24,488 nt of DNA from JALZCH01 sp036400075 (GTDB lineage: Bacteria; Acidobacteriota; Blastocatellia; Pyrinomonadales; Pyrinomonadaceae), in the NCBI GenBank assembly GCA_036400075.1, contig DASWLV010000172.1, forward strand, positions 1-24,488, read 5' to 3'. This document shows positions 8,072-15,193 of this stretch, one piece after another. A program made the position numbers and the translations under genes. Within the stretch, counting starts at the first letter, position 1. Each line of letters starts with the position of its first letter. A model generated the notes under the pieces. It ran no database searches. It was given only the letters and a program-made list of their open reading frames with translations, and was not told the DNA's origin.

Positions 8072-8459
8072 AACAGCCCAATCTCTCTGAAGACCCGATT
8101 GATGACACCGGATATACTGCTGAAATGTCAGATGTCTGGGTTGCCCCTACGAACGATTCAGAGGAAGTTTTGCCCGAAGAAACTCCTCTAATCTTTTCAA
8201 CGACTTTGGTTGGTGTTGGGATTTCTGAAGCAGACTATGATTCGGGAGTTGACCAAACCTCAACAACCGTTTCGATAGTATCGAATGGAAATAACCTTTC
8301 CACAAATTCAGCAACCGGCACATTTTCCGCAGTTGCCCAAACTGAATATGCGATTGAGGTAAATTATGATGTAACTCCGCCGGAACAACAACCGGAAACA
8401 CAGTATGACATTCAGTCAACGCATGTTTATTCTAATGCATACGACTCATTCTACTCGAT
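8068..8459 (+). pseudogene. Internally deleted second copy of gene A
   Basis: An open frame (8050-8481) starts within gene B and encodes a clear paralogue of the middle of gene A: EDPIDDTGYT, EMSDVWVAP, DSEEVLPE, SEADYD, QTSTTVSIV, ATGTFSA and QYDIQSTH all recur. Missing are the signal peptide, the charged helical region and the six-cysteine C terminus. The left end keeps 16 nt (8068-8083) identical to gene A 6422-6437, joined directly to sequence matching gene A from about 6927, so roughly 490 nt were lost. The right end breaks at about 8450-8457 into ankyrin sequence. There is no ribosome site. It may be translated as a 143-residue peptide, but it looks like a remnant. Confidence 0.75.
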
Positions 8460-8711
8460 ATTCACGGACAATCTGCTTTGATGTTCGCAGTTCTTAACGG
8501 TAATCTTGATTGCACAAAATTGCTGTTGGAGAATGGTGCAATAGTAAATCTGAAAAATGTAGCGGGACAATCCGCCATAAATTTTGCCAAAAGGAAGAAT
8601 TTTAGACTTGAAACTAATAATTTTATGTTAGTGCTTGAAATTCCCAGGCTGAGAAAAAGTAAAATTATGGAGATATTGGAGAGATACCAAAACATACAAT
8701 GTGAAAACTAA
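8457..8711 (+). pseudogene. 5'-truncated second copy of ankyrin gene B
   Basis: The frame from 8457 reads DIHGQSALMFAVLNGN and continues TKLLLENGAIVNLKN and GQSAINFAKRKNF, matching the second half of gene B (DEFGQSALMYAVV, LLLKYGAKTNLKN, GRTAFDMA) to the end. The N-terminal half is absent: homology begins at 8457, where the deleted copy of gene A stops, in a different frame. A TTG at 8478 or the ATG at 8481 could start a roughly 77-residue peptide, but no ribosome site is visible. The best reading is a remnant of a tandem A-B duplication in which a deletion fused A' to B'. Confidence 0.75.
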
Positions 8712-8717
8712 AAACGC

Positions 8718-8831
8718 ACCGAACAAGCGAATGGAGCGGAGGCGGAAACAGCTACTTTCTTATTCGACTTGTGTAATAAATTCTAATGGGCTTGGTCGCC
8801 GTTTCCGCCCCGCTCATCTCCGCCGTTCGGT
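8718..8831. terminator. Imperfect long stem between convergent genes
   Basis: ACCGAAC (8718-8724) pairs with GTTCGGT (8825-8831). 8734-8749 pairs with 8801-8815 (15 bp with one bulged A at 8740). Two 9-nt internal loops separate the stems, and a loop of about 50 nt lies at the top. It lies between the ankyrin remnant (+) and the ferredoxin-like gene (-), so a bidirectional terminator or a decayed repeat element is plausible. The loop is AT-rich and shows no gene. Confidence 0.4.
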
Positions 8832-8872
8832 TACCCGGTTTTGACAGTGCCGGAAAACTTTTGTCCGCTTGT

Positions 8873-9925
8873 TTATAAAAGTTGATTTTTCTTCGATTCG
8901 TCTTGAACGATTGAGCGCGTTTGTTTGGCGGTCGTTGTCGCCGGTTCGAGAATTTCTTCCGGCACGTTTTCTTTGTAAAGCTGTTTGCCGAAAACTCCGT
9001 TCCACGGCGGAATGACAATCGAAACCGCGCCGGTTGCGCGCGCCTGACACGAAAGGCGGATAATCGGTTTCGGCTCGTCGGTGTAAAGATAACCGAAACG
9101 TCGCATTGATTTGGCTTCTTTGCGCTCGACCTCGGAGAGCTTTTCAGCGCCGCCCAAAACGCCGACCCAGCAAGTTCCGCAAGCCGCCGAGCGGCATTCG
9201 ACCGGAATCACGCCTTCGATACAGCGCGCGTCTTTTTCCACCCAATTCTGCGATTGATCGCGTTGCGCCGCCGATGCGATTTCTTCGTCGTTAATCGCTT
9301 TAAATCTGGCGCTGTTCCGGTTTTCGTCCCACGTCACAGTCCATTGTTTGTCAATGGTTTTCAGAAAACCGAATAAGCCTTGCGAATCGTCTTTGGCGCG
9401 TTCGTTTAAGACGGCTTGCGCCGATTTTTTGGCGTGTTGTTTGTCAATCGAAACGGTTCCCGGCGCGGCTTTCAGTGTGTCCAAGCCGACTTGAACGAGC
9501 GTCATCAAGCCGACCGCCGTAATGCCGACGATCAGAGATTTATCAACCGCAATTTTGTCGGCAACCGATTTGGCGATTTGCCGAATTTCTGTTGCCAAAT
9601 CCGAAATCGAACCGTTTGCGCTTTCCGCCCGCGCGACAATTGCGTCTTTTGTCTCGCGCCAAAAACGATGCCCGTAAAGAAAATGGTGCGACGAGTCAAT
9701 TTGTTCCGCCAGCTCGAATTTGCCTTGCAGCAAAAACTTTTGGATTAATTCCTGTTTGTCTTCCGCCGATTGAAGCGCGCGGAAAAGCGAAAGCGGGAAA
9801 AACTTAAACCAAATTTGCGTTGCCGCGCGGTCAACTTCGTGAATCTCCGGCAGCAAATCGGTCAAGGTTTTCCCCCAAGTTTGTTCGTCGTGTTTGTCTA
9901 AAAATTGTTCAAATGCTGTTTTCAT
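8873..9925 (-). CDS. [2Fe-2S] ferredoxin-like protein with a novel N-terminal region
   Basis: 350 residues. The C-terminal part (about 225-320) is a plant/vertebrate-type [2Fe-2S] ferredoxin domain: the cluster motif CRSAACGTC gives Cys244, 249 and 252 (C-x4-C-x2-C), and the fourth ligand is probably Cys293 in RLSCQA. Cys235 is extra. Residues 1-125 are helical and unlike anything I recognise (FEQFLDKHDEQTWG near the start). Residues 131-149 are hydrophobic (LIVGITAVGLMTLVQVGL) and could be a single membrane span or a buried helix. Residues 330-350 are a polar tail. It probably carries electrons, but no redox partner gene is adjacent. The start at 9923-9925 lacks a clear Shine-Dalgarno sequence. 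It is divergent from the ribosomal operon, where rpoBC is often found in other bacteria. Confidence 0.85.
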   Translation of the reverse strand: MKTAFEQFLDKHDEQTWGKTLTDLLPEIHEVDRAATQIWFKFFPLSLFRALQSAEDKQELIQKFLLQGKFELAEQIDSSHHFLYGHRFWRETKDAIVARAESANGSISDLATEIRQIAKSVADKIAVDKSLIVGITAVGLMTLVQVGLDTLKAAPGTVSIDKQHAKKSAQAVLNERAKDDSQGLFGFLKTIDKQWTVTWDENRNSARFKAINDEEIASAAQRDQSQNWVEKDARCIEGVIPVECRSAACGTCWVGVLGGAEKLSEVERKEAKSMRRFGYLYTDEPKPIIRLSCQARATGAVSIVIPPWNGVFGKQLYKENVPEEILEPATTTAKQTRSIVQDESKKNQLL

Positions 9926-10037
9926 AGATAAATGTTTAAGATTGTAATTTGAAATGAAAAGAAAACCTTAATTTAGCAAGTTTATTGGTTGACGCAAAGC
10001 CGGGAGAGCGAGATTGTGAAACTTTTATCAGGGCGGC

Positions 10038-10066
10038 TTGACAAGGTTTTTGCGAATTAGTATAGT
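10038..10066 (+). promoter_or_regulatory. Strong sigma70-type promoter of the ribosomal cluster
   Basis: TTGACA at 10038-10043 (perfect -35), exactly 17 nt, then TATAGT at 10061-10066 (5 of 6). Transcription would start near 10073 and leave a leader of about 335 nt before rpsL. This is the best promoter in the window and is likely the main one for the str-S10-spc run. Confidence 0.85.
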
Positions 10067-10072
10067 CTTAAA

Positions 10073-10408
10073 TTTCGGACAGCACGTCTGGAGTAAACAG
10101 TACAACGCTTAAAATTTCTGGAAAGCAGGGAAGCGTTGGGGATGACAATTATTGTGGCGTAAAACGGGCGCACCAACGTCCGGCGGCAAATTAGCCAAAT
10201 CAAAAAGCAGCCTTTTCTTAATGAAAAAGAGCCACGCCACAGAAAAGTCAGGAAGTTTGAAGGAAGTTTCCTTCAAGTAGAAAGTTTTTAATTTAATAGC
10301 AAGCAAAGCAAACCGCTTGCGCTGACTGCCGAACGAGTTTCGGTAAGAGGCAGGTTAAAGGTTGCTTTTGTTTTTATTTCAAAAAACAGCAACGACATTT
10401 AAGAAATT
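10073..10408 (+). promoter_or_regulatory. Structured 5' leader of the rpsL operon
   Basis: No convincing open frame. Several stems can be drawn: CAACGCTT (10103-10110) with AAGCGTTG (10131-10138); TGTGGCGT (10153-10160) with ACGCCACA (10234-10241), enclosing a small TTTTC/GAAAA hairpin at 10213-10227; a nearly closed palindrome TTGAAGGAA/TTCCTTCAA (10257-10276); GCAAGC (10299-10304) with GCTTGC (10315-10320); and CCGAA/TTCGG (10329-10343). Such density suggests autoregulation (for example by S7, S12 or another operon product) or attenuation. It matches no riboswitch class I know. Confidence 0.5.
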
Positions 10409-10819
10409 ATGCCGACTATTTCACAACTGGTTCGTAAAGGTCGCAAAGACGTTAAATACAAAACGGCGAGTCCCGCGCTGCAAGCCAACCCGCAAAAACG
10501 CGGCGTTTGCACGCGCGTTTATACGCAAACGCCGAAGAAACCGAACTCGGCGCTTCGTAAAGTCGCCCGCGTTCGTTTGACCAATGGAATCGAAGTCACG
10601 ACTTATATTCCGGGCGTCGGACACAATTTGCAGGAACACTCGATCGTGTTGATTCGCGGCGGTCGCGTCAAAGATTTGCCGGGCGTGCGTTATCACGTTA
10701 TTCGCGGAACGCTCGATTCGACCGGAGTTGCGAACCGCGCTCAAAGCCGCTCGAAATACGGAGCGAAACGCCCGAAAGCCGGCGGCAAAGGCGCCGCGCC
10801 AGCCAAAGGAAAGAAATAG
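10409..10819 (+). CDS. rpsL: 30S ribosomal protein S12
   Basis: 136 residues. The conserved decoding-site segments TPKKPNSALRKVARVRLTNG and GGRVKDLPGVRYH are intact. The lysines in PKKPNS and RVKDLPG, the sites of streptomycin-resistance mutations in other bacteria, are wild type. The C terminus runs about a dozen residues past the usual end (KRPKA) with a Gly/Ala/Lys tail. It is the first gene of the cluster after the long leader; the start at 10409 has only a weak purine stretch upstream. S12 sits at the decoding centre of the 30S subunit. rpsG follows after 25 nt. Confidence 0.98.
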   Translation: MPTISQLVRKGRKDVKYKTASPALQANPQKRGVCTRVYTQTPKKPNSALRKVARVRLTNGIEVTTYIPGVGHNLQEHSIVLIRGGRVKDLPGVRYHVIRGTLDSTGVANRAQSRSKYGAKRPKAGGKGAAPAKGKK

Positions 10820-10844
10820 TTTTTAACTAGAGAGTTATTGAATT

Positions 10845-11315
10845 ATGCCGAGAAGAAGAGTTGCCGCAAAAAGAGACGTTTTACCTGATCCGGTTTACAG
10901 CAATGTGCTGGTCACGAAGTTTATCAATGGCGTGATGCTGCAAGGCAAGAAATCAACCGCCGAAAAGATTTTTTACAGCGCGATGACGCGCGTCGCCGAA
11001 AGACTCGGCGAAGAGCCGATGAAGATCTTCAAACGCGCGGTTGACAACGTCAAACCGCAGGTCGAAGTGAAATCAAGACGTATCGGCGGCGCGACTTATC
11101 AAGTGCCGCTCGAAGTCAGCTCAGAACGCCGCAACACGCTGGCTATTCGCTGGATTGTCAGTTACGCGCGCAATCGCGGCGAAAAATCAATGGAAGAAAA
11201 GCTGGTCGGCGAAATTATGGACGCCGCTTCAAATCGCGGTAACGCCGTCAAGAAAAAAGAAGACACGCACCGAATGGCGGAAGCCAACAAAGCGTTCGCG
11301 CATTACAGATTTTAG
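10845..11315 (+). CDS. rpsG: 30S ribosomal protein S7
   Basis: 156 residues, the normal length. Typical blocks are MPRRR at the start, KFINGVMLQGKKSTAEKI, VDNVKPQVEVKSRRIGGATY and RWIVSYARNRGEKSMEEKL near the middle, and DTHRMAEANKAFAHYRF at the end. S7 nucleates assembly of the 30S head by binding the 3' major domain of 16S rRNA, and in E. coli it represses the str operon. AGAG lies about 14 nt before the ATG. The G of its TAG stop is also the first base of the repeat element in the rpsG-fusA spacer. Confidence 0.98.
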   Translation: MPRRRVAAKRDVLPDPVYSNVLVTKFINGVMLQGKKSTAEKIFYSAMTRVAERLGEEPMKIFKRAVDNVKPQVEVKSRRIGGATYQVPLEVSSERRNTLAIRWIVSYARNRGEKSMEEKLVGEIMDAASNRGNAVKKKEDTHRMAEANKAFAHYRF

Positions 11316-11377
11316 TTCACGGTTCGCCGTTCATTGCAATAGCAGTCGCAACGAACAACGAACAACGAACAACGAAC
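11315..11377. repeat. Heptad inverted repeat, rpsG-fusA spacer
   Basis: Left arm: GTTCACG, GTTCGCC, GTTCATT (11315-11335) plus GC. Right arm: GC plus four exact AACGAAC units (11350-11377). The arms are reverse complements in heptad register with some mismatches, around a loop of about 10 nt. The first unit begins on the G of the rpsG TAG stop, and the last unit ends 4 nt before the fusA ATG. Confidence 0.85.
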
Positions 11378-11381
11378 AAAA

Positions 11382-13484
11382 ATGGCTGAGAAACAGATTC
11401 CTTTAGATAAATTTAGAAACATCGGGATTATGGCGCACATTGACGCGGGTAAAACCACGACAACCGAGCGCGTCCTTTATTACACCGGCGTTTCGCACAA
11501 AATCGGAGAAGTTCACGAAGGCACAGCCACGATGGACTGGATGGAGCAGGAACAAGAGCGCGGCATTACGATTACCTCAGCCGCGACGACCTGCTTTTGG
11601 ACGCGCAATAAAATCGAGCATCGCATTAATATTATTGACACGCCCGGACACGTTGATTTCACGATGGAAGTCGAACGCTCTTTGCGCGTTCTCGACGGAG
11701 CAGTCGCCGTTTTCGACGGCGTTGCCGGAGTCGAGCCGCAATCGGAAACCGTCTGGCGTCAAGCCGATAAATACGGCGTGCCGCGCATTTGCTTTATTAA
11801 TAAATTAGACCGCGCCGGAGCTTCGTTTTATCGCTCATTCGATTCGATTTTAACTCGTCTCGGCGCAAACGCGGTTGCATTGCAGCTTCCGATTGGCGAA
11901 GAAGATAAATTTTTGGGCGTCGTTGATTTGATTACGATGAAAGCGCTGCTTTGGAAAGACGAAACCAAAGGCGCCGAATACGAAGTCACCGACATTCCGG
12001 CTGATTTGCAAGATAAAGCCGCCGAGTGGCGCGACAAATTAGTCGAAGCCGTCTCATCTATTGACGACGATTTGATGATGAAGTATCTCGAAGGCGAAAC
12101 GGTTTCGGAAGACGAAATCCGCACCGCGCTTCGTCAGGGTACAATTGACCTTAAAATCGTTCCGGTCGTCACCGGCTCTGCCTTTAAAAACAAAGGCGTC
12201 CAAACGATGCTCGACGCGGTAGTTGATTATTTGCCGAGTCCCCTTGATGTTCCACCAATTGAAGGAATTAATCCGAGAACTGAAGAAACCGAGCCGCGTC
12301 CGGCTGATCCGAAAGCACCGTTTTCCGGTTTGGTTTTCAAGCTGATGGCTGACAAACACCTCGGACAGCTTTCATTCGTTCGCATTTACAGCGGCACCGT
12401 CGAATCAGGTTCTTACGTTTACAATACAATCAAGAACCAAAAAGAGCGCGTCGGACGCTTGATGCTGATGCACGCGAATAAACGCGAGGACATCGAATCG
12501 GCGAGCGCGGGCGAAATCGTCGCCATCGGCGGGATGAAAAACGTCACGACCGGCGACACGATTTCCGACGAAAAAGAACATATCGTTCTCGAAGCGATGG
12601 ATTTCCCCGATCCGGTTATCCGCGTGGCGGTCGAGCCGAAAACTCGCCAAGACCAAGACAAAATGGGCGTCGCGCTCAATCGTCTGGCTCAGGAAGACCC
12701 TTCGTTCCGCGTTAATACGGACGACGAAACCGGGCAAACCATTATTGCCGGAATGGGCGAGCTGCACCTCGAAATTATCGTTGATCGGATGAAACGCGAG
12801 TTCGGCGTCGAAGCAAATGTCGGCAAACCGCAAGTCGCTTATCGCGAAACAATTACCGGAAACGCGCCGGGCAAAGAAGTTTACAAGAAACAAACCGGCG
12901 GTCGCGGTAAATTCGGTCACGTCGAATTGACTGTCGAACCGGCGCCCGGCGAAGGATTTGTCTTTGAAGACGAAATCAAAGGCGGCGTCATTCCGCAGCA
13001 GTTTATCAAGCCGACAATGGAAGGCGTCAGAGACGCAATGCAGCGCGGCTTTTTGGCGGGCTACGAAATGGTTGATATTCGCGTGCGCCTCGTTTTCGGT
13101 TCATATCACGATGTTGACTCGGACGAAATCTCGTTCAAGATGGCTGGCTCGCTCGCGTTTCAGGATGCGGTCAGAAAAGCGAAACCCGTTCTTCTCGAAC
13201 CGATTATGCGAGTCGAAGTCGTTACGCCCGAAGAATATATGGGCGCGGTTAACGGCGATTTAAACCGTCGGCGCGGACAAATCGAAAAAATGGAGCCGCG
13301 AGCCGGTAACGTACAAGTTGTCACGGCTTATGTTCCGCTTTCGGAAATGTTCGGCTACACGACTGATTTGCGTTCAGCAACGCAGGGACGCGCTACTTCG
13401 ACAATGCACTTTGAGCGTTATGACCAGGCACCGAAAAACGTCGCCGAAGAAGTCATCGCAAAAGTCAAAGGCGCAAGCAGCTAA
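11382..13484 (+). CDS. fusA: Elongation factor G
   Basis: 700 residues, standard length. GTPase motifs: AHIDAGKTT (G1, residues 18-26), RGITI (G2/switch I, 60-64), DTPGHVDF (G3, 86-93) and NKLD (G4, 140-143). All five EF-G domains appear present, with domain IV containing GKFGHVELTVEP and the C terminus ending VIAKVKGASS. EF-G drives GTP-dependent translocation of tRNA and mRNA and, with RRF, ribosome recycling. The start ATG directly follows AACGAAC repeats and lacks a recognisable Shine-Dalgarno sequence. Arg codons are mostly CGC/CGT, unlike the next gene. tuf follows after 35 nt. Confidence 0.99.
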   Translation: MAEKQIPLDKFRNIGIMAHIDAGKTTTTERVLYYTGVSHKIGEVHEGTATMDWMEQEQERGITITSAATTCFWTRNKIEHRINIIDTPGHVDFTMEVERSLRVLDGAVAVFDGVAGVEPQSETVWRQADKYGVPRICFINKLDRAGASFYRSFDSILTRLGANAVALQLPIGEEDKFLGVVDLITMKALLWKDETKGAEYEVTDIPADLQDKAAEWRDKLVEAVSSIDDDLMMKYLEGETVSEDEIRTALRQGTIDLKIVPVVTGSAFKNKGVQTMLDAVVDYLPSPLDVPPIEGINPRTEETEPRPADPKAPFSGLVFKLMADKHLGQLSFVRIYSGTVESGSYVYNTIKNQKERVGRLMLMHANKREDIESASAGEIVAIGGMKNVTTGDTISDEKEHIVLEAMDFPDPVIRVAVEPKTRQDQDKMGVALNRLAQEDPSFRVNTDDETGQTIIAGMGELHLEIIVDRMKREFGVEANVGKPQVAYRETITGNAPGKEVYKKQTGGRGKFGHVELTVEPAPGEGFVFEDEIKGGVIPQQFIKPTMEGVRDAMQRGFLAGYEMVDIRVRLVFGSYHDVDSDEISFKMAGSLAFQDAVRKAKPVLLEPIMRVEVVTPEEYMGAVNGDLNRRRGQIEKMEPRAGNVQVVTAYVPLSEMFGYTTDLRSATQGRATSTMHFERYDQAPKNVAEEVIAKVKGASS

Positions 13485-13519
13485 TTAATTTTTAGACTCA
13501 ACAGTTTTTGGAGTGAAAA

Positions 13520-14707
13520 ATGGCGAAAGAGAAATTTGATAGAAGTAAGCCGCACGTCAACATCGGAACCATCGGACACGTTGATCACGGCAAAACCACA
13601 TTAACCGCGGCAATCACAAAGGTGATGAGCAAGAACAATCCGAAAATGGTGTTTCGTTCATTTGATTCGATTGATAACGCGCCCGAAGAGCGCGCCAGAG
13701 GAATCACGATTGCGACGGCACACGTCGAGTACGAATCGCCGAACCGACATTACGCGCACGTTGATTGTCCGGGTCACGCCGATTACGTTAAAAATATGAT
13801 CACGGGCGCAGCTCAAATGGACGGAGCTATCTTAGTCGTAGCCGCAACGGACGGACCGATGCCGCAAACCAGAGAACACATTCTGCTTGCCAGACAGGTC
13901 GGAGTTCCCGCGATGGTCGTCTTTATGAACAAGGTTGATATGGTGGACGATGCGGAACTCTTAGAATTAGTCGAATTAGAAGTCAGAGAACTTTTATCTT
14001 CTTATGAATTTCCCGGCGATGATATTCCGGTTGTGCAGGGTTCTGCTCTCGGCGCTCTGAACGGAGAAGCCGAATGGGAAGGAAAGATTGACGAATTGAT
14101 GGCAGCCGTTGATGCTTACATTCCGACTCCGGCAAGAGAAACCGACAAGCCTTTTCTGATGCCGGTCGAAGACATCTTCACGATTCAGGGACGCGGAACA
14201 GTTGCAACAGGCAGAATTGAACGCGGGATTGTAAAGGTAAACGAAACGGTGGAGATCATCGGTATCAAAGATACGAGAACAACTGTCGTGACAGGTGTTG
14301 AAATGTTCAAGAAACTCTTAGATGAAGGAGTTGCCGGAGATAACGTCGGTTTATTGCTTCGAGGCGTTGATAGAAAAGACATCGAACGCGGACAAGTGAT
14401 TGCAAAACCGGGTTCGATTACTCCGCACACGAAATTCAAGGCTGAAGCTTATGTCTTAACGAAAGAAGAAGGCGGCAGACACACACCGTTTTTCACTGGC
14501 TACCGTCCGCAGTTTTATTTCAGAACAACGGATGTGACGGGAGTTGCACATTTACCGGCGGGAGTAGAAATGGTGATGCCGGGAGATAACATTCAAATGG
14601 AGATCGAATTGATCGCTCCGATTGCAATGGAAAAAGGTCTTCGTTTTGCAATCAGAGAAGGCGGAAGAACAGTCGGAGCAGGTACTGTTACCGAAATCGT
14701 TGAATAA
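13520..14707 (+). CDS. tuf: Elongation factor Tu
   Basis: 395 residues. GTPase motifs: GHVDHGKT (19-26), RGITIA (60-65), DCPGH (82-86, with the catalytic His) and NKVD (137-140). Domains II and III follow normally and end GAGTVTEIVE. EF-Tu delivers aminoacyl-tRNA to the ribosome. The start has GGAG at good spacing. The gene is odd in base use: about half its arginines are AGA and many leucines are TTA, whereas fusA before it and rpsJ after it are dominated by CGN and TTG/CTN. This could reflect gene conversion with another tuf copy, transfer, or different selection on a highly expressed gene. A simple hairpin follows the stop. Confidence 0.99.
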   Translation: MAKEKFDRSKPHVNIGTIGHVDHGKTTLTAAITKVMSKNNPKMVFRSFDSIDNAPEERARGITIATAHVEYESPNRHYAHVDCPGHADYVKNMITGAAQMDGAILVVAATDGPMPQTREHILLARQVGVPAMVVFMNKVDMVDDAELLELVELEVRELLSSYEFPGDDIPVVQGSALGALNGEAEWEGKIDELMAAVDAYIPTPARETDKPFLMPVEDIFTIQGRGTVATGRIERGIVKVNETVEIIGIKDTRTTVVTGVEMFKKLLDEGVAGDNVGLLLRGVDRKDIERGQVIAKPGSITPHTKFKAEAYVLTKEEGGRHTPFFTGYRPQFYFRTTDVTGVAHLPAGVEMVMPGDNIQMEIELIAPIAMEKGLRFAIREGGRTVGAGTVTEIVE

Positions 14708-14711
14708 TTTA

Positions 14712-14741
14712 TTTGCGGCTTGAAGTTTTTCAAGCCGCAAA
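14712..14741. terminator. 13-bp hairpin in the tuf-rpsJ spacer
   Basis: 14712-14724 and 14729-14741 are perfect complements with a GTTT loop; the stem is GC-rich (GCGGCTTG). An A-rich stretch, not a U-tract, follows. It may act as a partial terminator or mRNA processing barrier at the boundary between the str-type and S10-type gene groups. It is an ordinary hairpin, unlike the heptad-built elements in later spacers. Confidence 0.6.
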
Positions 14742-14759
14742 ATATGAAAGAAAAGAAAA

Positions 14760-15080
14760 ATGCTGAACGAAAAAATTCGCATCAAGTTAAAAGCATACGA
14801 TCACCGGGTTTTAGATCAATCAACGCAGGAAATCGTTGAAACGGCAAAACGCACCGGCGCGCGCGTGGCAGGTCCGATTCCGCTTCCGACCATTAAAAAT
14901 AAATGGACGGTGCTTCGTTCGCCGCACGTTGATAAAAAATCGCGCGAACAGTTTGAAATCCGCACCCACAAACGGCTGATGGATATTCTCGATCCGACGC
15001 CGCAGACGGTTGATGCGTTGATGAAATTGGATTTGCCCGCCGGCGTTGATGTCGAAATCAAAGCGTTCGGCAATAAATAG
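14760..15080 (+). CDS. rpsJ: 30S ribosomal protein S10 (NusE)
   Basis: 106 residues. Conserved blocks are IRIKLKAYDHRVLDQS, TGARVAGPIPLPT, VLRSPHVDKKSREQFEIRTH and KLDLPAGVDVEIK. S10 is part of the 30S head and also acts as NusE in transcription antitermination. The upstream region is purine-rich (AAAGAAAAGAAAA) but has no true Shine-Dalgarno core. It is the first gene of the classical S10 group. Codon use returns to CGN-rich after tuf. Confidence 0.98.
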   Translation: MLNEKIRIKLKAYDHRVLDQSTQEIVETAKRTGARVAGPIPLPTIKNKWTVLRSPHVDKKSREQFEIRTHKRLMDILDPTPQTVDALMKLDLPAGVDVEIKAFGNK

Positions 15081-15087
15081 TCCGGTA

Positions 15088-15186
15088 AGTCTTGCAAGTC
15101 AAGAGTCTGATGAATCAACTAGAATTTATTTTCTTTTGCTTCCTTTGGATTCGCTAGACTCGCTAGACTCGCTAGACTCGCTAGAC
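15088..15186. repeat. Nonamer inverted repeat, rpsJ-rplC spacer
   Basis: The right arm is four exact tandem copies of TCGCTAGAC (15151-15186). The left region, about 15088-15116 (AGTCTTGCA, AGTCAAG, AGTCTGATG), is a degenerate reverse complement of the same unit. The arms are separated by about 35 nt of T-rich sequence. This is the only element here with a 9-nt rather than 7-nt period. The array ends 7 nt before the rplC start, which has no Shine-Dalgarno sequence. Confidence 0.75.
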
Positions 15187-15193
15187 TTTAAAG

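Noticed and set aside
8457..8711. Ankyrin remnant as an independent small gene
   Set aside because: It lacks a ribosome site and the first repeats, and fuses out of frame to the remnant of gene A; a remnant is the simpler reading.
10073..10408. A tRNA or known riboswitch in the rpsL leader
   Set aside because: No cloverleaf with T-loop consensus and no riboswitch core that I recognise could be drawn.
13485..13519. Heptad element in the fusA-tuf spacer
   Set aside because: The 35-nt spacer has no tandem units or inverted arms, only the GGAG ribosome site.
15151..15186. Tandem arrays as a CRISPR locus
   Set aside because: Units are 7-9 nt and directly adjacent with no unique spacers, and no cas genes are present.
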